DNA from: Fidelibacterota bacterium UBA7301
Lineage (GTDB): Bacteria; Fidelibacterota; Marinisomatia; Marinisomatales; TCS55
Length of the DNA: 57,623 nucleotides
Direction of reading: 5' to 3'
Assembly: GCA_002471845.1 (NCBI GenBank)
Contig: DKQT01000009.1
Span: 1 to 57,623, forward strand
Shown here one piece after another: positions 16,595 through 25,898 of this stretch (the stretch's first letter is position 1; the number at the start of each line of letters is the position of its first letter). A program made the position numbers and the translations under genes. The notes under the pieces are model-generated. The model was not told where the DNA came from, made no database searches, and saw nothing but the letters and a program-made list of their open reading frames with translations.

Positions 16595-18505
16595 ATGGGA
16601 AAAATTATCGGAATTGACCTTGGAACAACCAACTCATGTGTGGCTGTTCTTGAAGGTGGTGAACCGACTGTAATTAATAGCACTGAAGGTGGCCGTACGA
16701 CCCCTTCTATTGTTGCATTCACCAAAGATGGAGACCGTCTTGTAGGTCAACCGGCAAAACGCCAGGCGGTTACTAATCCCCAAAACACTGTATTTTCAAT
16801 CAAACGCTTTATGGGCCGTATGTATAATGAAGTGGGGACAGAAATTGAAGAAGTTCCTTACAAAGTAAGCAAAGGTGACTCCGGTTCTGTTGTTGTTGAA
16901 GCGGGAAATAAAAAATATTCACCGCCGGAAATCGGTGCTATGGTTCTACAGAAACTGAAACAAACAGCTGAAGAGCACTTGGGTGCAACTGTTACCGATG
17001 CCGTGATAACTGTTCCCGCGTATTTTAACGATTCCCAACGGCAAGCCACGAAGGATGCCGGTAAAATCGCGGGATTGAATGTTCGCCGTATTATCAATGA
17101 ACCGACAGCCGCATCTTTAGCTTATGGAATGGACAAGAAAAAAGAGGAAACAGTAGCTGTTTTTGACCTGGGGGGCGGTACCTTTGATATTTCTATCCTT
17201 GAATTGGGCGATGGTGTTTTTGAAGTGAAATCCACCAATGGGGACACCCACCTTGGCGGGGATGATTTTGATCAGAAGGTCATCGATTGGATTGCAGCGG
17301 AATTCAAGAAAAGTGACGGCATAGATTTAAAGAAAGATCCTATGGCTTTACAGCGCTTGCGTGAAGCCGCTGAAACAGCTAAAACTGAATTATCCAGTTC
17401 CAAGCAAACGGAAATAAACCTGCCCTTCATTACGGCTGATTCCTCCGGTCCAAAACACTTAAACCTGACATTAACACGTGCCAAGTTTGAGGAATTAGTT
17501 GCAGACTTGGTGGAAAGAACCATTGATCCATGTCATAAGGCGATTAAAGATGCCGGTCTCAGTGCATCTGATATCCATGAAGTGATATTGGTTGGTGGTT
17601 CTACCCGTATCCCAAAGATTCAGGAGAAAGTAAAAGAAATTTTTGGTAAAGAACCGAACCGCAGCGTCAACCCGGATGAAGTGGTTGCCCTCGGCGCCGC
17701 AATTCAAGGTGGTGTTCTTGCCGGTGATGTGGATGATATCCTTTTGCTGGATGTAACCCCTCTTTCTCTCGGCATTGAAACACTGGGCAGTGTCTCTACA
17801 AAATTGATCGAACGGAATACCACTATCCCAACAAAAAAGTCACAGGTATTCTCTACAGCTGCGGATAATCAGACAACCGTTGAGATCCATGTATTGCAAG
17901 GTGAACGCGAAATGGCAGTGGATAACAAAACTATTGGCCGTTTTCATTTAGACGGCATTCCACCGGCACCCCGCGGTATTCCACAAATTGAAGTAACATT
18001 TGACATTGACGCGAATGGTATTCTGAATGTAAGTGCCAAGGATAAAGCCACGGGTAAAGAACAAAGCATCCGGATCGAGGCATCCAGTGGCCTGTCTGAT
18101 TCTGAAGTGGAAAAAATGGTTAATGATGCCAAAAAACACGAAGGCGAAGATAAGACTAAGCGTGAAATGATTGATATGCAAAACCAGGCGGAACAGCTCA
18201 TTTACCAGACAGAAAAAAACCTGGAAGAGTATAAAGACAAATTGGACGAAGCCGAAAAGAAAACCTTGGAAGATACGGTGACTAAAGTTAAAACGGCCAA
18301 AGACGGCTCCAGCGCTGATGACCTGAAAGCAGCCATCGACGAATTAAATACAGCCTGGAATGCAGTGGCATCTAAAATGTATGAAGCGGCCAAGGAAGAA
18401 GGTCCTGCTGGTGGCGCGGAAGCGCCCCAAAGCGAACCGAAAGCGAAGTCCAAGAAAAAAGATGAAGCTGAAATCGAAGACGCTGACTTTGAAGTTGTAG
18501 ACTAA
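16595..18505 (+). CDS. dnaK: Chaperone DnaK (Hsp70)
   Basis: ATP-dependent cytoplasmic chaperone. The actin-like ATPase domain starts IGIDLGTTNSCVAV and contains VFDLGGGTFDISIL and the phosphate-2 loop ILVGGSTRIPKIQ. The substrate-binding domain follows (DVTPLSLGIETLG, NTTIPTKKSQVFSTA), then the helical lid and a C-terminus ending DADFEVVD. 636 aa is normal. Start: ATG with a strong AAGGAG 8 nt upstream. It stands alone here: no grpE or dnaJ next to it, and clpC just upstream. A terminator follows. Confidence 0.98.
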   Translation: MGKIIGIDLGTTNSCVAVLEGGEPTVINSTEGGRTTPSIVAFTKDGDRLVGQPAKRQAVTNPQNTVFSIKRFMGRMYNEVGTEIEEVPYKVSKGDSGSVVVEAGNKKYSPPEIGAMVLQKLKQTAEEHLGATVTDAVITVPAYFNDSQRQATKDAGKIAGLNVRRIINEPTAASLAYGMDKKKEETVAVFDLGGGTFDISILELGDGVFEVKSTNGDTHLGGDDFDQKVIDWIAAEFKKSDGIDLKKDPMALQRLREAAETAKTELSSSKQTEINLPFITADSSGPKHLNLTLTRAKFEELVADLVERTIDPCHKAIKDAGLSASDIHEVILVGGSTRIPKIQEKVKEIFGKEPNRSVNPDEVVALGAAIQGGVLAGDVDDILLLDVTPLSLGIETLGSVSTKLIERNTTIPTKKSQVFSTAADNQTTVEIHVLQGEREMAVDNKTIGRFHLDGIPPAPRGIPQIEVTFDIDANGILNVSAKDKATGKEQSIRIEASSGLSDSEVEKMVNDAKKHEGEDKTKREMIDMQNQAEQLIYQTEKNLEEYKDKLDEAEKKTLEDTVTKVKTAKDGSSADDLKAAIDELNTAWNAVASKMYEAAKEEGPAGGAEAPQSEPKAKSKKKDEAEIEDADFEVVD

Positions 18506-18527
18506 ACTTCGACTAATAATCGTACTG

Positions 18528-18560
18528 AAAAAAGCGTTCCAAATTTGGGACGCTTTTTTT
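18528..18560 (+). terminator. Rho-independent terminator after dnaK
   Basis: AAAAAAGCGTTCC (18528-18540), 6-nt loop, GGGACGCTTTTTTT: a 13-bp stem with one G-U pair followed by a U-run, 22 nt after the dnaK stop. Confidence 0.9.
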
Positions 18561-18617
18561 GTTTATGGAACTGAAGACACGTAACTTCATATTAGAGCTA
18601 AAGCGATCAAACCGTAA

Positions 18618-21600
18618 ATGACCAAACGTCAATCCATTTATTTCATTCTCACCCTTGTGATTGGTGTCGCAGGGTTTTTGTTTTTTAGACCGAGTATATG
18701 GCAAGATAGAATTGAAACCTATCTAAATGACCAATTCCATGAAAACGGGTGGAAAATTGAGGTCAACAAATTATCAGGCCATTTGTTTTCTACACTTCAC
18801 TCCGATAATGTTTCACTCATTCATGAAAATGGTGCCACTGTATTCCTGCCCAGTATTACAACAAAAATAAAAATTCTCCCCCTATTAAAAAGACAAATTG
18901 AAATTGATCAATTGTCAGTTTCACAAGTGGCTATTCAGCCCTATTTTGAATCAGATGATGAATCGGTTACAATCGACTCATTTGAATTTGCCCCGGAAAA
19001 AATCCCCATAAATATTCGTGATCTCCATGTGGATGGCAATTTTTTTGTTCCCTATGGTGACTCCAGTAGAACGGTCCAATTTCTTATTGATGGGATGGTC
19101 AAAGGCAGCGATTCTGATATGGAAATTGATTTGCAGGAGTTTGAGGTTTTTTGCGCCCAACCAAGAATTGATGTAAATATCAAAAATATTGTCGGGAAAT
19201 TATCCTCCAGAGGCGTTTATGTAGAAATTGGGAAGGCGAATTTGAATGACTTTCAAATCAGTGGAATGTTTGATTATGATCGGGGAGAAGAATCTTTCGT
19301 TCGCGCCCAATTGGAATTATTAGAGTACGAAATACCCAGTCAGGTTTTTACCAAATTACCACTGCAACCAAATTTATCCAGGCTCTCAGCTACTTTTCAT
19401 TTTGAATCGGATCTTACTCATTTTGTGGGCGATTTGTTCGTACGAAACGAACTTGGGCTGGACATGGAGGGCAGTTTTGACTTAACCAGACATTCAGATT
19501 ATTTTCGTTTAGAATCACTTGAACTTGAAGGGAACGATGCAACCTTGAAAATGCAGGGATTATTCGAGGATAAAGGACGGTTTAACGGGACTATTCAATT
19601 GAAAGAAATGGATGTAAGCCAATGGATGCTGGATCAGCCTGAAACTAATTTATCAGGATATTTTTTAATTGATGGAGAAATTCCCGAGAAACAAATCACA
19701 GCCCTAGACCTCAATGCTGAAATCAGCGAATCATTGATATTTGACAAAGAGGCCTCATCATTCTCAGGTGGTGTATCTTTTAAAGATTATGAATTAGCCA
19801 TTACCAATCCAATCACAGTGACGATTGGCCCTTCAATCGTTACCATCAACGGATCAGCTCATTTCGAAGATGAATATCTTAATCTTGATTTGGCCCTGAT
19901 AGATGCATCACCATTTTTGATAAATAATTTCTGGACAGATTCATTGTCAGGGGGGTTAGCTACAGGTTCCATGGAATTAATGGGATCTTTTGATACATTA
20001 GGCTTATCGGCTGATTTAATCATCAATGGATTACAGTATAGGAATATTTCATTATCTGCCTTTGAATTTTTAGGCCAATTAGACAATTTGAACGATTTTA
20101 GGAACGGCTCGGTCAAAATAAAATTTAGTAATGGAATGTGGAATGATTATAGTTTTGAGAGCGGATCAGGAGAGTTCCTGCTTCTCGAAGACCGTGTTGA
20201 AATCTCGAGTTTTGAGCTTAAAAATGGAGAGGATTATCTTCAGTTGAACGGCTCGGTTCAAAATGACAGCGTTTTAATATTGGATCGTTTTCAAATTGCC
20301 TATCAAAGGCATTTTATGATAAATCCCCGCCCACTATCCATTATAAATAGCAATGAACGGTTTTTATTCGAACCATTTGAAATCCATGTGGATGATGGAA
20401 TTATTAATGGATTTATGAAGACCAATCCTACTCAGGGGAGGCTGAAATTCTCAAATGTAACCACGGATTTATTAAAACTGGCCGACAGGGATTTTGTCTA
20501 TGACCTCACAGGAAACATATTTGGTGAAGTATCAATCGGCCAGGATATGAACCTAGATGATATGAGTTTAGATGTTTCGATCAAAAATGGAGAAATCGCC
20601 AATCAGCAATTTGACGATTTTTATATTTCCGCCTTATTTCGAGAAGGCATATTACATTTGGAAGAACTTACATTGACCGATGGTGAAAAAACGGGATTTC
20701 AAATAATGGGTACCTTTCCCATCATTGCTGATAACACCAAACCGAGATTAGTGGATGTTCAATCCAGTTTTAAAAATATTGATTTATCTTTTTTGACTCA
20801 ATTCGCCCCGAAATGGAAGCCCTATTTATTTGGAAATTTAACCGGTGATTTCGATATGGGGGGTAATACACAAGAAACACAGTTTGATTTGGATGGAAAA
20901 ATTGAGAATGCTTATTACGGGCGTATACCCCTTGGGACAGTGACTGGGAAAGGCCATTATGCAAATAAAAAGGTTGAATTCAGCAATTTTACTTCGGAAT
21001 GGATGGGGAATCATATAGAAGGAGAAGCTTCCCTGCCTATTGATTATGACTTAGCTTCACCCAACGTACAACAATGGCATCCCGGGGGAGAATTAGCGGT
21101 AAAAACAAAAGGGAATTTCCATTCAGCGGTTTTTTTATCAGAATATTTAGCTGAAACCGATTCAATTATCGGGGATATTCAAATAACCCTTAATATTGAT
21201 GGGCCGCCTGAAAACTTGGTCAGAAATGGGAGTATAAATATAAAAGATGGAGAGGTTTATACAGTCCTGATGGATGAACCTGTGCGCCAGATTTCAGCGT
21301 CTGGAGATTTGATTGATAACCAGTTATCGATTCAGATCTTAACCGGGGCACTGTACGATTCCCAGGGTAAAAATAAACCAACCCAAAATTTATCCATTAC
21401 GGGTGCCCTGGATTTCGCCAAGTTCTTTGAACCGCGCTTTGATTTACACGCACTCGGTGACAGGGTATTCTTCCGTTCCTTGAATGGGGATATTGAAGGG
21501 TTTGCTGATGTAGATGTAAGGGTAGCCGGAAAGGATACTTTGGAAATAAATGGCGTCATTGCAGCTAAAGAGGGCGCAATCTATATGGAATTTACCGGGG

Positions 21601-22382
21601 ATGAGGTATTAGAATCCGCTGAAGAAAAGGGCAGGGTAACAACCAATTATAACATCCGCTTTCCGATTGAGGATACATTTTCTATTCGGAATTCCCAAAT
21701 TGATGCAAAAATATCCGGTGAATTAGCAACCTCAAAACAATTTGATGCCGACTGGAATTATTCAGGTGAAATCGAATTAATAGAAGGTGAAATTTATTAT
21801 TATGTTGGCGATGTATTTGAAAACCTCCGGGGAGTAATGACCCTCGACGGTCAGGGATTTAATCCTTTCTTGGAATTGACAGCCTCAACCCGAATCGGGG
21901 ATGCAGAAATCATCCTGGGTGTGTACGGCCCGTTTGATAATCCTGAATGGCGGTTTGACAGTGATAAAGGTTATACCGAAAGTGATATACTTCAATTACT
22001 CACATTCAACACCCGGGTGGCCGAAGAAGGCTTTACAACGGAAGGGCTGGGCACCCAGGCCCAAACCATTCTCGGTGCTTACCTGGAAAGGCAATTGGAA
22101 CGGAATTTTGTCCGCGCAACAGGATTAAAATCAGCCGGACTCATTCAGGACGTAGAAATATCAGGTGACTTATTAAGGCCGGGAGAAGGTGAATCATTCA
22201 GTATTAGTGCCAAAATAAATGAGAATTTTAGTTTTAGTTATCGCCGGTCCTTTTCCCTAGGGGCCGCATATAAAAACAAGGTGGGTGTGGAATATAAATT
22301 AAATCCTAATTTCTCTGTCGTTGGAAATGTGGATGAGACCGGTAAATTCTACATGAAATTCCGCGTTCGCCGCGTATACTAA
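18618..22382 (+). CDS. tamB: TamB-like translocation and assembly protein (DUF490)
   Basis: Large inner-membrane-anchored periplasmic protein expected to bridge to the outer membrane and help insert beta-barrel proteins or move phospholipids. A single N-terminal helix (SIYFILTLVIGVAGFLFF, residues 6-23) is followed by about 1000 residues of repetitive beta-strand sequence of AsmA/TamB character, and a C-terminal region resembling DUF490 (DAEIILGVYGPFDNPEWRFDSDKGYTESDILQLLTFNT, then YKNKVGVEYKLNPNFSVVGNVDETGKFYMKFRVRRVY). 1254 aa, in the usual size range. Immediately followed by an Omp85 gene, the TamA/TamB arrangement. More AT-rich than the neighbouring dnaK. Confidence 0.88.
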   Translation: MTKRQSIYFILTLVIGVAGFLFFRPSIWQDRIETYLNDQFHENGWKIEVNKLSGHLFSTLHSDNVSLIHENGATVFLPSITTKIKILPLLKRQIEIDQLSVSQVAIQPYFESDDESVTIDSFEFAPEKIPINIRDLHVDGNFFVPYGDSSRTVQFLIDGMVKGSDSDMEIDLQEFEVFCAQPRIDVNIKNIVGKLSSRGVYVEIGKANLNDFQISGMFDYDRGEESFVRAQLELLEYEIPSQVFTKLPLQPNLSRLSATFHFESDLTHFVGDLFVRNELGLDMEGSFDLTRHSDYFRLESLELEGNDATLKMQGLFEDKGRFNGTIQLKEMDVSQWMLDQPETNLSGYFLIDGEIPEKQITALDLNAEISESLIFDKEASSFSGGVSFKDYELAITNPITVTIGPSIVTINGSAHFEDEYLNLDLALIDASPFLINNFWTDSLSGGLATGSMELMGSFDTLGLSADLIINGLQYRNISLSAFEFLGQLDNLNDFRNGSVKIKFSNGMWNDYSFESGSGEFLLLEDRVEISSFELKNGEDYLQLNGSVQNDSVLILDRFQIAYQRHFMINPRPLSIINSNERFLFEPFEIHVDDGIINGFMKTNPTQGRLKFSNVTTDLLKLADRDFVYDLTGNIFGEVSIGQDMNLDDMSLDVSIKNGEIANQQFDDFYISALFREGILHLEELTLTDGEKTGFQIMGTFPIIADNTKPRLVDVQSSFKNIDLSFLTQFAPKWKPYLFGNLTGDFDMGGNTQETQFDLDGKIENAYYGRIPLGTVTGKGHYANKKVEFSNFTSEWMGNHIEGEASLPIDYDLASPNVQQWHPGGELAVKTKGNFHSAVFLSEYLAETDSIIGDIQITLNIDGPPENLVRNGSINIKDGEVYTVLMDEPVRQISASGDLIDNQLSIQILTGALYDSQGKNKPTQNLSITGALDFAKFFEPRFDLHALGDRVFFRSLNGDIEGFADVDVRVAGKDTLEINGVIAAKEGAIYMEFTGDEVLESAEEKGRVTTNYNIRFPIEDTFSIRNSQIDAKISGELATSKQFDADWNYSGEIELIEGEIYYYVGDVFENLRGVMTLDGQGFNPFLELTASTRIGDAEIILGVYGPFDNPEWRFDSDKGYTESDILQLLTFNTRVAEEGFTTEGLGTQAQTILGAYLERQLERNFVRATGLKSAGLIQDVEISGDLLRPGEGESFSISAKINENFSFSYRRSFSLGAAYKNKVGVEYKLNPNFSVVGNVDETGKFYMKFRVRRVY

Positions 22383-22394
22383 GCCTAAATATCA

Positions 22395-24215
22395 ATGCAA
22401 AAAACAACCCGATTTTTGGCGGCTGCCGCCGCCACAATATTTCTGTCTGCTCAAAGTCAGGATACACGTGTGGTCAACAGTGTAAACTTTATCGGCAATC
22501 AAACATTCAGTCACCGCAAACTCCTGGATCAGGTCCAACTCAAACCATCCTCACTTTTAATTTTTTCACGCGTTGAATTTGATCGCAGGCTCCTCAAACT
22601 GGATGCCATATCTCTCAAAAACTTTTATCACTCAAACGGATTTTTGGAAGTGGCCGTTAAGGATTCCTTTGCAGTGAATGAGGATGAAACGGATATCTTT
22701 TTTATTATCCGTGAGGGAAAACAATATTATCTCAATTCTGTAACGATTGAGGGGCTCCATTCTCTAAAGGAAAAAAAAATTGTTTCATTATTGGGTTTGG
22801 AGGATGGTAATCCTTACAATCCGGTCCAAATCAATACAAACATGGCTTTCGTGGATGAGGAATTCCAGGAGATAGGAAAACTCTTTTACCGCTTGGATAT
22901 TAAGCAGGAAATTCAGGATTCGGTCAATATAACTATTCAAATTGTAGAGGGTCCGAATGTATATATTAACCAGGCTTGGGTGACGGGTATAGAACTTATC
23001 GATTCCAGTTATGTGCGGCGGGAATTCACTTTTAAAAAGGGAGATCTCTTTCGCAAAAGTCTGATGGATAAAACAAAGCGCACCCTGCTGCAAGCGGGAT
23101 TCTTTTCTTCCGCCAGTTTAATCACTTCCCCCATCGCCAATACAGACAGTTTGGTTAATATTGAAGTGCGAATGAAGGAATTTCAAAACCGTGGTTGGCA
23201 AGACTATGATTTTGGCAAAGAAGATATCGAATATGTCCCCGGAGTGAATTCAATGGTAGGTTTAGGCGGTTCCATCCAATGGGTGGATCGGATGTTACTG
23301 GGATCGAAAAACCGATTTGATGCCAAAGGTTCCATTGTTATGCCCACAGAAGAAGGATTTATCTATCCGCGCTTCAGCCTGGATGTTAAAATCTCTAACC
23401 AACGCCCCCTGGCTTTAAAACTGCCGACGCAGATAAAAGTGTTTTATCAGCAGTTTAAAAATTATGGAGATGAGGAAGGAGCCTATGTAAGGAGATTTGG
23501 ATTGCAGTATTCAAATATTTTTCGATGGAATCACTTACGTTCCTTCTTAGATATTGGTATTCGCTTGGAACGATTCGATGAAACGGAAGCATTCAGGGAT
23601 AACATTGAACAGCGAAAGTTCAGTTTCCACCTTCACCAAGACAACCGCGATAATCCGATTTATCCGACGAAGGGGAATGTAATTATACTTAAAATGAATT
23701 CTTTCGGAGGTATCCTTGGCGGGAATCGTACCTATACCAAGTATGATCTTGACTTAAGGCAATATATTTCTCCGGTAAAAAATATAACAATTTCCGGCAG
23801 GATTAATACAGGATTAATCACTTCCTGGACGGCTGATTATGATCAATATGAAACAGTATTATTTGAAAAATTTTACTTGGGTGGGAGTAATACATTAAGA
23901 GCCTGGAAACCACTTCAGTTTATGACTTATAAAGCGGAGGACGGAAGGACCCTTCCTTTGGGTAAAACGGCAAAACTACTTACAAATTGGGAGGTACGCT
24001 TTCCATTGATTTGGCGCTTGGGGGGTGTAGTATTTTATGACGGGGGTTATATTTCTGATTCTTTTGAGACAATTAAACAGGATGACCTGCAATGGAATCG
24101 TGGCCTTGGACTTACAATCAACTTACCCATTGGCCCACTCCGGATTGATTATGCCGAGAGCCTTGCAGATCCTACATTAAACCAGATTCTGTTAGGTATT
24201 CTTTATGCCTTTTAA
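22395..24215 (+). CDS. Omp85-family outer-membrane protein, TamA/BamA-like
   Basis: Predicted outer-membrane barrel with periplasmic POTRA domains. A signal peptide (RFLAAAAATIFLSAQSQ, residues 6-22) is followed by POTRA-like repeats (VNSVNFIGNQTFSHRKLLDQ, LNSVTIEGLHSLKEKKIVSL, INQAWVTGIELIDSSYVRREF) up to about residue 260, then a barrel with FHLHQDNRDNPIYPTKGN and the bacterial-surface-antigen-like FYLGGSNTLRAWKP, and a C-terminal strand ending in Phe (LLGILYAF), the usual assembly signal. 606 aa and three POTRA-like units match TamA better than BamA; the tamB-like gene 12 nt upstream supports this. Function as general assembly factor or TamA partner is inferred. Confidence 0.86.
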   Translation: MQKTTRFLAAAAATIFLSAQSQDTRVVNSVNFIGNQTFSHRKLLDQVQLKPSSLLIFSRVEFDRRLLKLDAISLKNFYHSNGFLEVAVKDSFAVNEDETDIFFIIREGKQYYLNSVTIEGLHSLKEKKIVSLLGLEDGNPYNPVQINTNMAFVDEEFQEIGKLFYRLDIKQEIQDSVNITIQIVEGPNVYINQAWVTGIELIDSSYVRREFTFKKGDLFRKSLMDKTKRTLLQAGFFSSASLITSPIANTDSLVNIEVRMKEFQNRGWQDYDFGKEDIEYVPGVNSMVGLGGSIQWVDRMLLGSKNRFDAKGSIVMPTEEGFIYPRFSLDVKISNQRPLALKLPTQIKVFYQQFKNYGDEEGAYVRRFGLQYSNIFRWNHLRSFLDIGIRLERFDETEAFRDNIEQRKFSFHLHQDNRDNPIYPTKGNVIILKMNSFGGILGGNRTYTKYDLDLRQYISPVKNITISGRINTGLITSWTADYDQYETVLFEKFYLGGSNTLRAWKPLQFMTYKAEDGRTLPLGKTAKLLTNWEVRFPLIWRLGGVVFYDGGYISDSFETIKQDDLQWNRGLGLTINLPIGPLRIDYAESLADPTLNQILLGILYAF

Positions 24216-24234
24216 AGGAACAAATTTTCCAACG

Positions 24235-24252
24235 AATCGTAAGGGATGATTC
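24235..24252. repeat. Possible degenerate copy of the double-palindrome element
   Basis: AATCGTAAGGGATGATTC agrees at 14 of 18 positions with 7385-7402 of the element before the ZIP gene, and itself forms an imperfect inverted repeat (GAATCGT with ATGATTC). It lies in the 98-bp gap between the Omp85 gene and the TPR lipoprotein. A short match could be chance. Confidence 0.25.
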
Positions 24253-24313
24253 AAGGTGGTGGATGAGGTAAAACTTCATATAAATTTACCGCCCGAAAAT
24301 CAGAAGGAATCAC

Positions 24314-24799
24314 ATGAAAACAAGACAATTATTACCCATAATCAGCATCCTGTTTATAAGCAGTTGCGGATTTTTTAAATCAGCCGATGATCTTCTTTCC
24401 GAAGCTGAGCGCAAACGTAATAATGGTGAATCAAAAGCTGCCCTGGAACTGCTAAGTAAAATCGTAGAAAAACATGCCGATAATAAAAAAGCGCCCCAGG
24501 CTCAATACCTTATTGCTGAAATATATTATCGTGATATGCGGGATTATTCAAAAGCAATTGATGAATATGATAAATTGAAAACCCTATACCCCAATTCTAA
24601 ACAGGTTCCTTTTTCCTTATTCATGCAAGGATTTATATTTGCCAATATGCTTGCCGATTTTAATCAAGCTCAAGCCCGTTACAGTATGTTTCTTGAAGAA
24701 TATCCGAACCACGAATTGTATCAATCCGTAAAATTTGAACTTAAATACCTTGGCAAAGACGTCAAGGATATTCCAGAACTCAAACACTTAACACGATAA
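24314..24799 (+). CDS. TPR lipoprotein, BamD/YbgF-like
   Basis: Small lipoprotein with a type II signal sequence (LLPIISILFISSCG; acylated Cys near residue 18) followed by tetratricopeptide-like helices: SEAERKRNNGESKAALELLSKIVEKHADNKKAPQAQYLIAEIYYR, then DYSKAIDEYDKLKTLYPNSKQVPFSLFMQGFIFAN. The pattern resembles the outer-membrane lipoprotein BamD or the C-terminal half of YbgF/CpoB. At 161 aa it is shorter than BamD (about 245), so it may be a single-module relative. Its position after the Omp85 gene fits a role in outer-membrane assembly. Good RBS (AAGGAA) before ATG 24314. Confidence 0.78.
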   Translation: MKTRQLLPIISILFISSCGFFKSADDLLSEAERKRNNGESKAALELLSKIVEKHADNKKAPQAQYLIAEIYYRDMRDYSKAIDEYDKLKTLYPNSKQVPFSLFMQGFIFANMLADFNQAQARYSMFLEEYPNHELYQSVKFELKYLGKDVKDIPELKHLTR

Positions 24800-24805
24800 A
24801 AAATC

Positions 24806-25801
24806 ATGTCAGAATTCAGTCTTTCAGAAATCAATGATCGAATTGCCAAGGAATCGGCTTTTATCGATCCACTCCGGTCATCCATCGGCGAAGTCATTGT
24901 CGGCCAGGATGAGCTTATTAACAAAATTTTAATTGGTCTTTTGGCTAACGGACATCTTTTATTAGAAGGCGTACCAGGGTTGGCTAAAACACTCACCGTA
25001 AATACCCTGGCCCAGGCTATTGATACGGGATTCCAGCGCATCCAGTTTACACCGGATATGCTTCCAGCCGACTTGTTGGGAACATTGATTTTCAACCAGA
25101 AAACAGGCGCTTTTGAAACACGGAAAGGGCCCATTTTCTCCAATATCATATTGGCGGATGAAATTAACCGGGCGCCTTCAAAAGTTCAAAGTGCCTTACT
25201 AGAAGCCATGCAGGAGCGCCAGATAACAATCGGGAAAGATACATTCAAACTTGATGCACCCTTCCTGGTCCTTGCCACCCAAAACCCAATTGAGCAGGAG
25301 GGAACCTATCCCTTACCGGAGGCCCAGGTGGACAGGTTTATGATGAAACTGAAGGTGGGCTATCCCCAAAAGGATGAAGAACGGAAAATCCTGCGTCAGG
25401 CGGCTAGGACAGACAAATTAAAACCAATAAAAGCAGTGGTAAAATCAAAACAAATCCTAAGTGCACAAGAAACAATTAATGATATTTACGTGGATGAAAA
25501 GGTGGAGGATTATGTACTGAACCTTGTTTTTGCTACACGGAAACCCGATGAATTTGATCTTGGGGATTTATCCCAACTGATTGAATATGGTGCCAGTCCA
25601 CGGGCTACCATTAACCTGGTTCTCGCATCTAAAGCGCGGGCCTTTTTAGAACATCGGGGCTATATCACCCCGGAAGATGTACGCTATGTGGGGAAGGACG
25701 TTCTCCGCCACCGTGTCATCCTTACTTACGAGGCAGAAGCGGAAGAGCTTACGTCAGAAGATGTTATTCAGCGGTTATTCGATTCTATAGAAATCCCTTG
25801 A
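24806..25801 (+). CDS. MoxR-family AAA+ ATPase
   Basis: Cytoplasmic chaperone-like ATPase of the MoxR class. Walker A-like GVPGLAKT, Walker B IILADEINRAPSKVQSALLEAMQERQIT, sensor region LATQNPIEQEGTYPLPEAQVDRFMMK and a C-terminal lid (YGASPRATINLVLASKARAF) are all present in 331 aa. MoxR ATPases usually act with DUF58 and von Willebrand-A proteins, and a DUF58 gene follows here. Probably helps mature or insert a metal or cofactor into an envelope complex; the client is unknown. Confidence 0.92.
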   Translation: MSEFSLSEINDRIAKESAFIDPLRSSIGEVIVGQDELINKILIGLLANGHLLLEGVPGLAKTLTVNTLAQAIDTGFQRIQFTPDMLPADLLGTLIFNQKTGAFETRKGPIFSNIILADEINRAPSKVQSALLEAMQERQITIGKDTFKLDAPFLVLATQNPIEQEGTYPLPEAQVDRFMMKLKVGYPQKDEERKILRQAARTDKLKPIKAVVKSKQILSAQETINDIYVDEKVEDYVLNLVFATRKPDEFDLGDLSQLIEYGASPRATINLVLASKARAFLEHRGYITPEDVRYVGKDVLRHRVILTYEAEAEELTSEDVIQRLFDSIEIP

Positions 25802-25815
25802 TAAGTAAAAAAGAT

Positions 25816-25887
25816 GAAGGAAAAAGAAAACCCATCTCATTGGTTTTTACGGAAAACCAGTCCTTATTCCTATTAACTTTTTCCTTC
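25816..25887. repeat. Long imperfect stem-loop between moxR and DUF58 genes
   Basis: Perfect 11-bp arms GAAGGAAAAAG (25816-25826) and CTTTTTCCTTC (25877-25887) enclose an inner hairpin GGTTTT-TACGG-AAAACC (25842-25858). It fills most of the 97-bp gap. It may be an attenuating or RNA-stabilising structure, or a palindromic repeat; similar AAGGAAAAAG arms occur after miaA. Confidence 0.5.
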
Positions 25888-25898
25888 TGCCTTAACTC

